Assembly (NCBI GenBank): GCA_020161065.1
Contig: JAIUPH010000041.1
Coordinates: forward strand, 39,108 to 103,107
Origin: Pseudomonadota bacterium
Lineage (GTDB): Bacteria > Pseudomonadota > Gammaproteobacteria > Burkholderiales > Burkholderiaceae_C
Reading direction: 5' to 3'
DNA: 64,000 bases
Below, piece by piece: positions 63,823-64,000 of this stretch (positions are counted from its first letter, which is position 1; the number at the start of each line of letters is the position of its first letter). Below the pieces are notes generated by a model, which made no database searches, was not told the DNA's origin, and was given only the letters and a program-made list of their open reading frames with translations. The position numbers were made by a program, and so were the translations under genes.

Positions 63823-63842
63823 TTTTGAGCAAATTCAAGATC

Positions 63843-64000
63843 GAACTGAAGAGTTTGATCCTGGCTCAGATTGAACGCTGGCGGCATGCCTTACACATGC
63901 AAGTCGAACGGTAACGCGGGGCAACCTGGCGACGAGTGGCGAACGGGTGAGTAATGCATCGGAACGTGCCCAGTAGTGGGGGATAGCCCGGCGAAAGCCG
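63843..64000 (+). rRNA. rrs: 16S ribosomal RNA, 5' part (truncated by window end)
   Basis: Starts GAACTGAAGAGTTTGATCC, the conserved 5' end, and continues with the universal primer region TGGCTCAGATTGAACGCTGG. The downstream V1 region reads GGTAACGCGGGGCAACCTGG. Runs off the right edge. Confidence 0.97.

Larger units (their letters stand above)
63532..63842 (+). other. rRNA operon leader region
   Basis: 311 bp between ptsI and the 16S gene. It holds the rrn promoter, boxA and two inverted repeats described below; no protein-coding frame is supported. Confidence 0.7.

Overview
The window is about 70% GC and packed with short-spaced, often 4-bp-overlapping genes. Gene order (pilBCD-coaE-zapD-yacG, rplU-rpmA-obgE-proB, ffh-ypjD-pilS-pilR-ampD-nrdA-nrdB, accB-accC-prmA, EIIA-HPr-EI, rrn leader) is that of a betaproteobacterium of the order Burkholderiales. 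The first ~155 nt of a 16S rRNA gene at the right edge fit the Rubrivivax/Leptothrix/Sphaerotilaceae lineage; that placement is from memory, not a search.

Region 1 (1-11.3 kb) is the accessory part: a PEP-CTERM protein, an aldo/keto reductase, a PKHD-type Fe(II) dioxygenase, then a minus-strand catabolic operon for protocatechuate 4,5-cleavage read ligJ-ligK-(DUF1932 oxidoreductase)-ligI-(tannase-family lipoprotein)-ligA-ligB-ligC. LigAB opens the ring, LigC oxidises the semialdehyde to 2-pyrone-4,6-dicarboxylate, LigI hydrolyses the lactone, LigJ hydrates oxalomesaconate and LigK splits the product to pyruvate and oxaloacetate. A divergent LysR gene is the likely regulator; its start codon abuts a REP-like dispersed element.

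Region 2 (11.3-30.9 kb) is mostly housekeeping: yacG, zapD, coaE, the type IV pilus assembly genes pilD/pilC/pilB, tRNA-Pro(CGG), a polyprenyl diphosphate synthase, L21, L27, ObgE, ProB, RppH, ProS, a Tat-type lytic transglycosylase, a monothiol glutaredoxin, a barrel-like outer-membrane candidate, PrmC, PrfA, HemA, a small membrane protein, MiaB and tRNA-Met(CAT).

Region 3 (31-44.8 kb) holds FtsY, a DUF2726 membrane protein, Ffh, a YpjD/CcsA-like protein, a PP0621-like protein, the PilS/PilR two-component system, AmpD, class Ia ribonucleotide reductase (nrdA, nrdB) and an H1-like histone. A paired NrdR-type operator with an overlapping promoter can be read directly from the DNA upstream of nrdA, and the first operator box runs through the ampD stop codon.

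Region 4 (44.8-64 kb) holds a DUF167 protein, a PfkB kinase, a DUF3426 zinc-ribbon protein, PrmA, AccC, AccB, AroQ, a TlpA-like thioredoxin, an uncharacterised conserved gene, MtgA, AroE, a TonB-like protein, an RNB-family ribonuclease, a FabG-like SDR, YqiA, Mpl, a degenerate histidine-kinase/receiver protein, a small lipoprotein, a truncated phosphotransferase set (EIIA-Man type, HPr, EI, no permease) and the promoter, boxA, leader hairpins and 5' end of an rRNA operon. I see no insertion sequences, prophage, CRISPR array or obvious horizontally acquired island.
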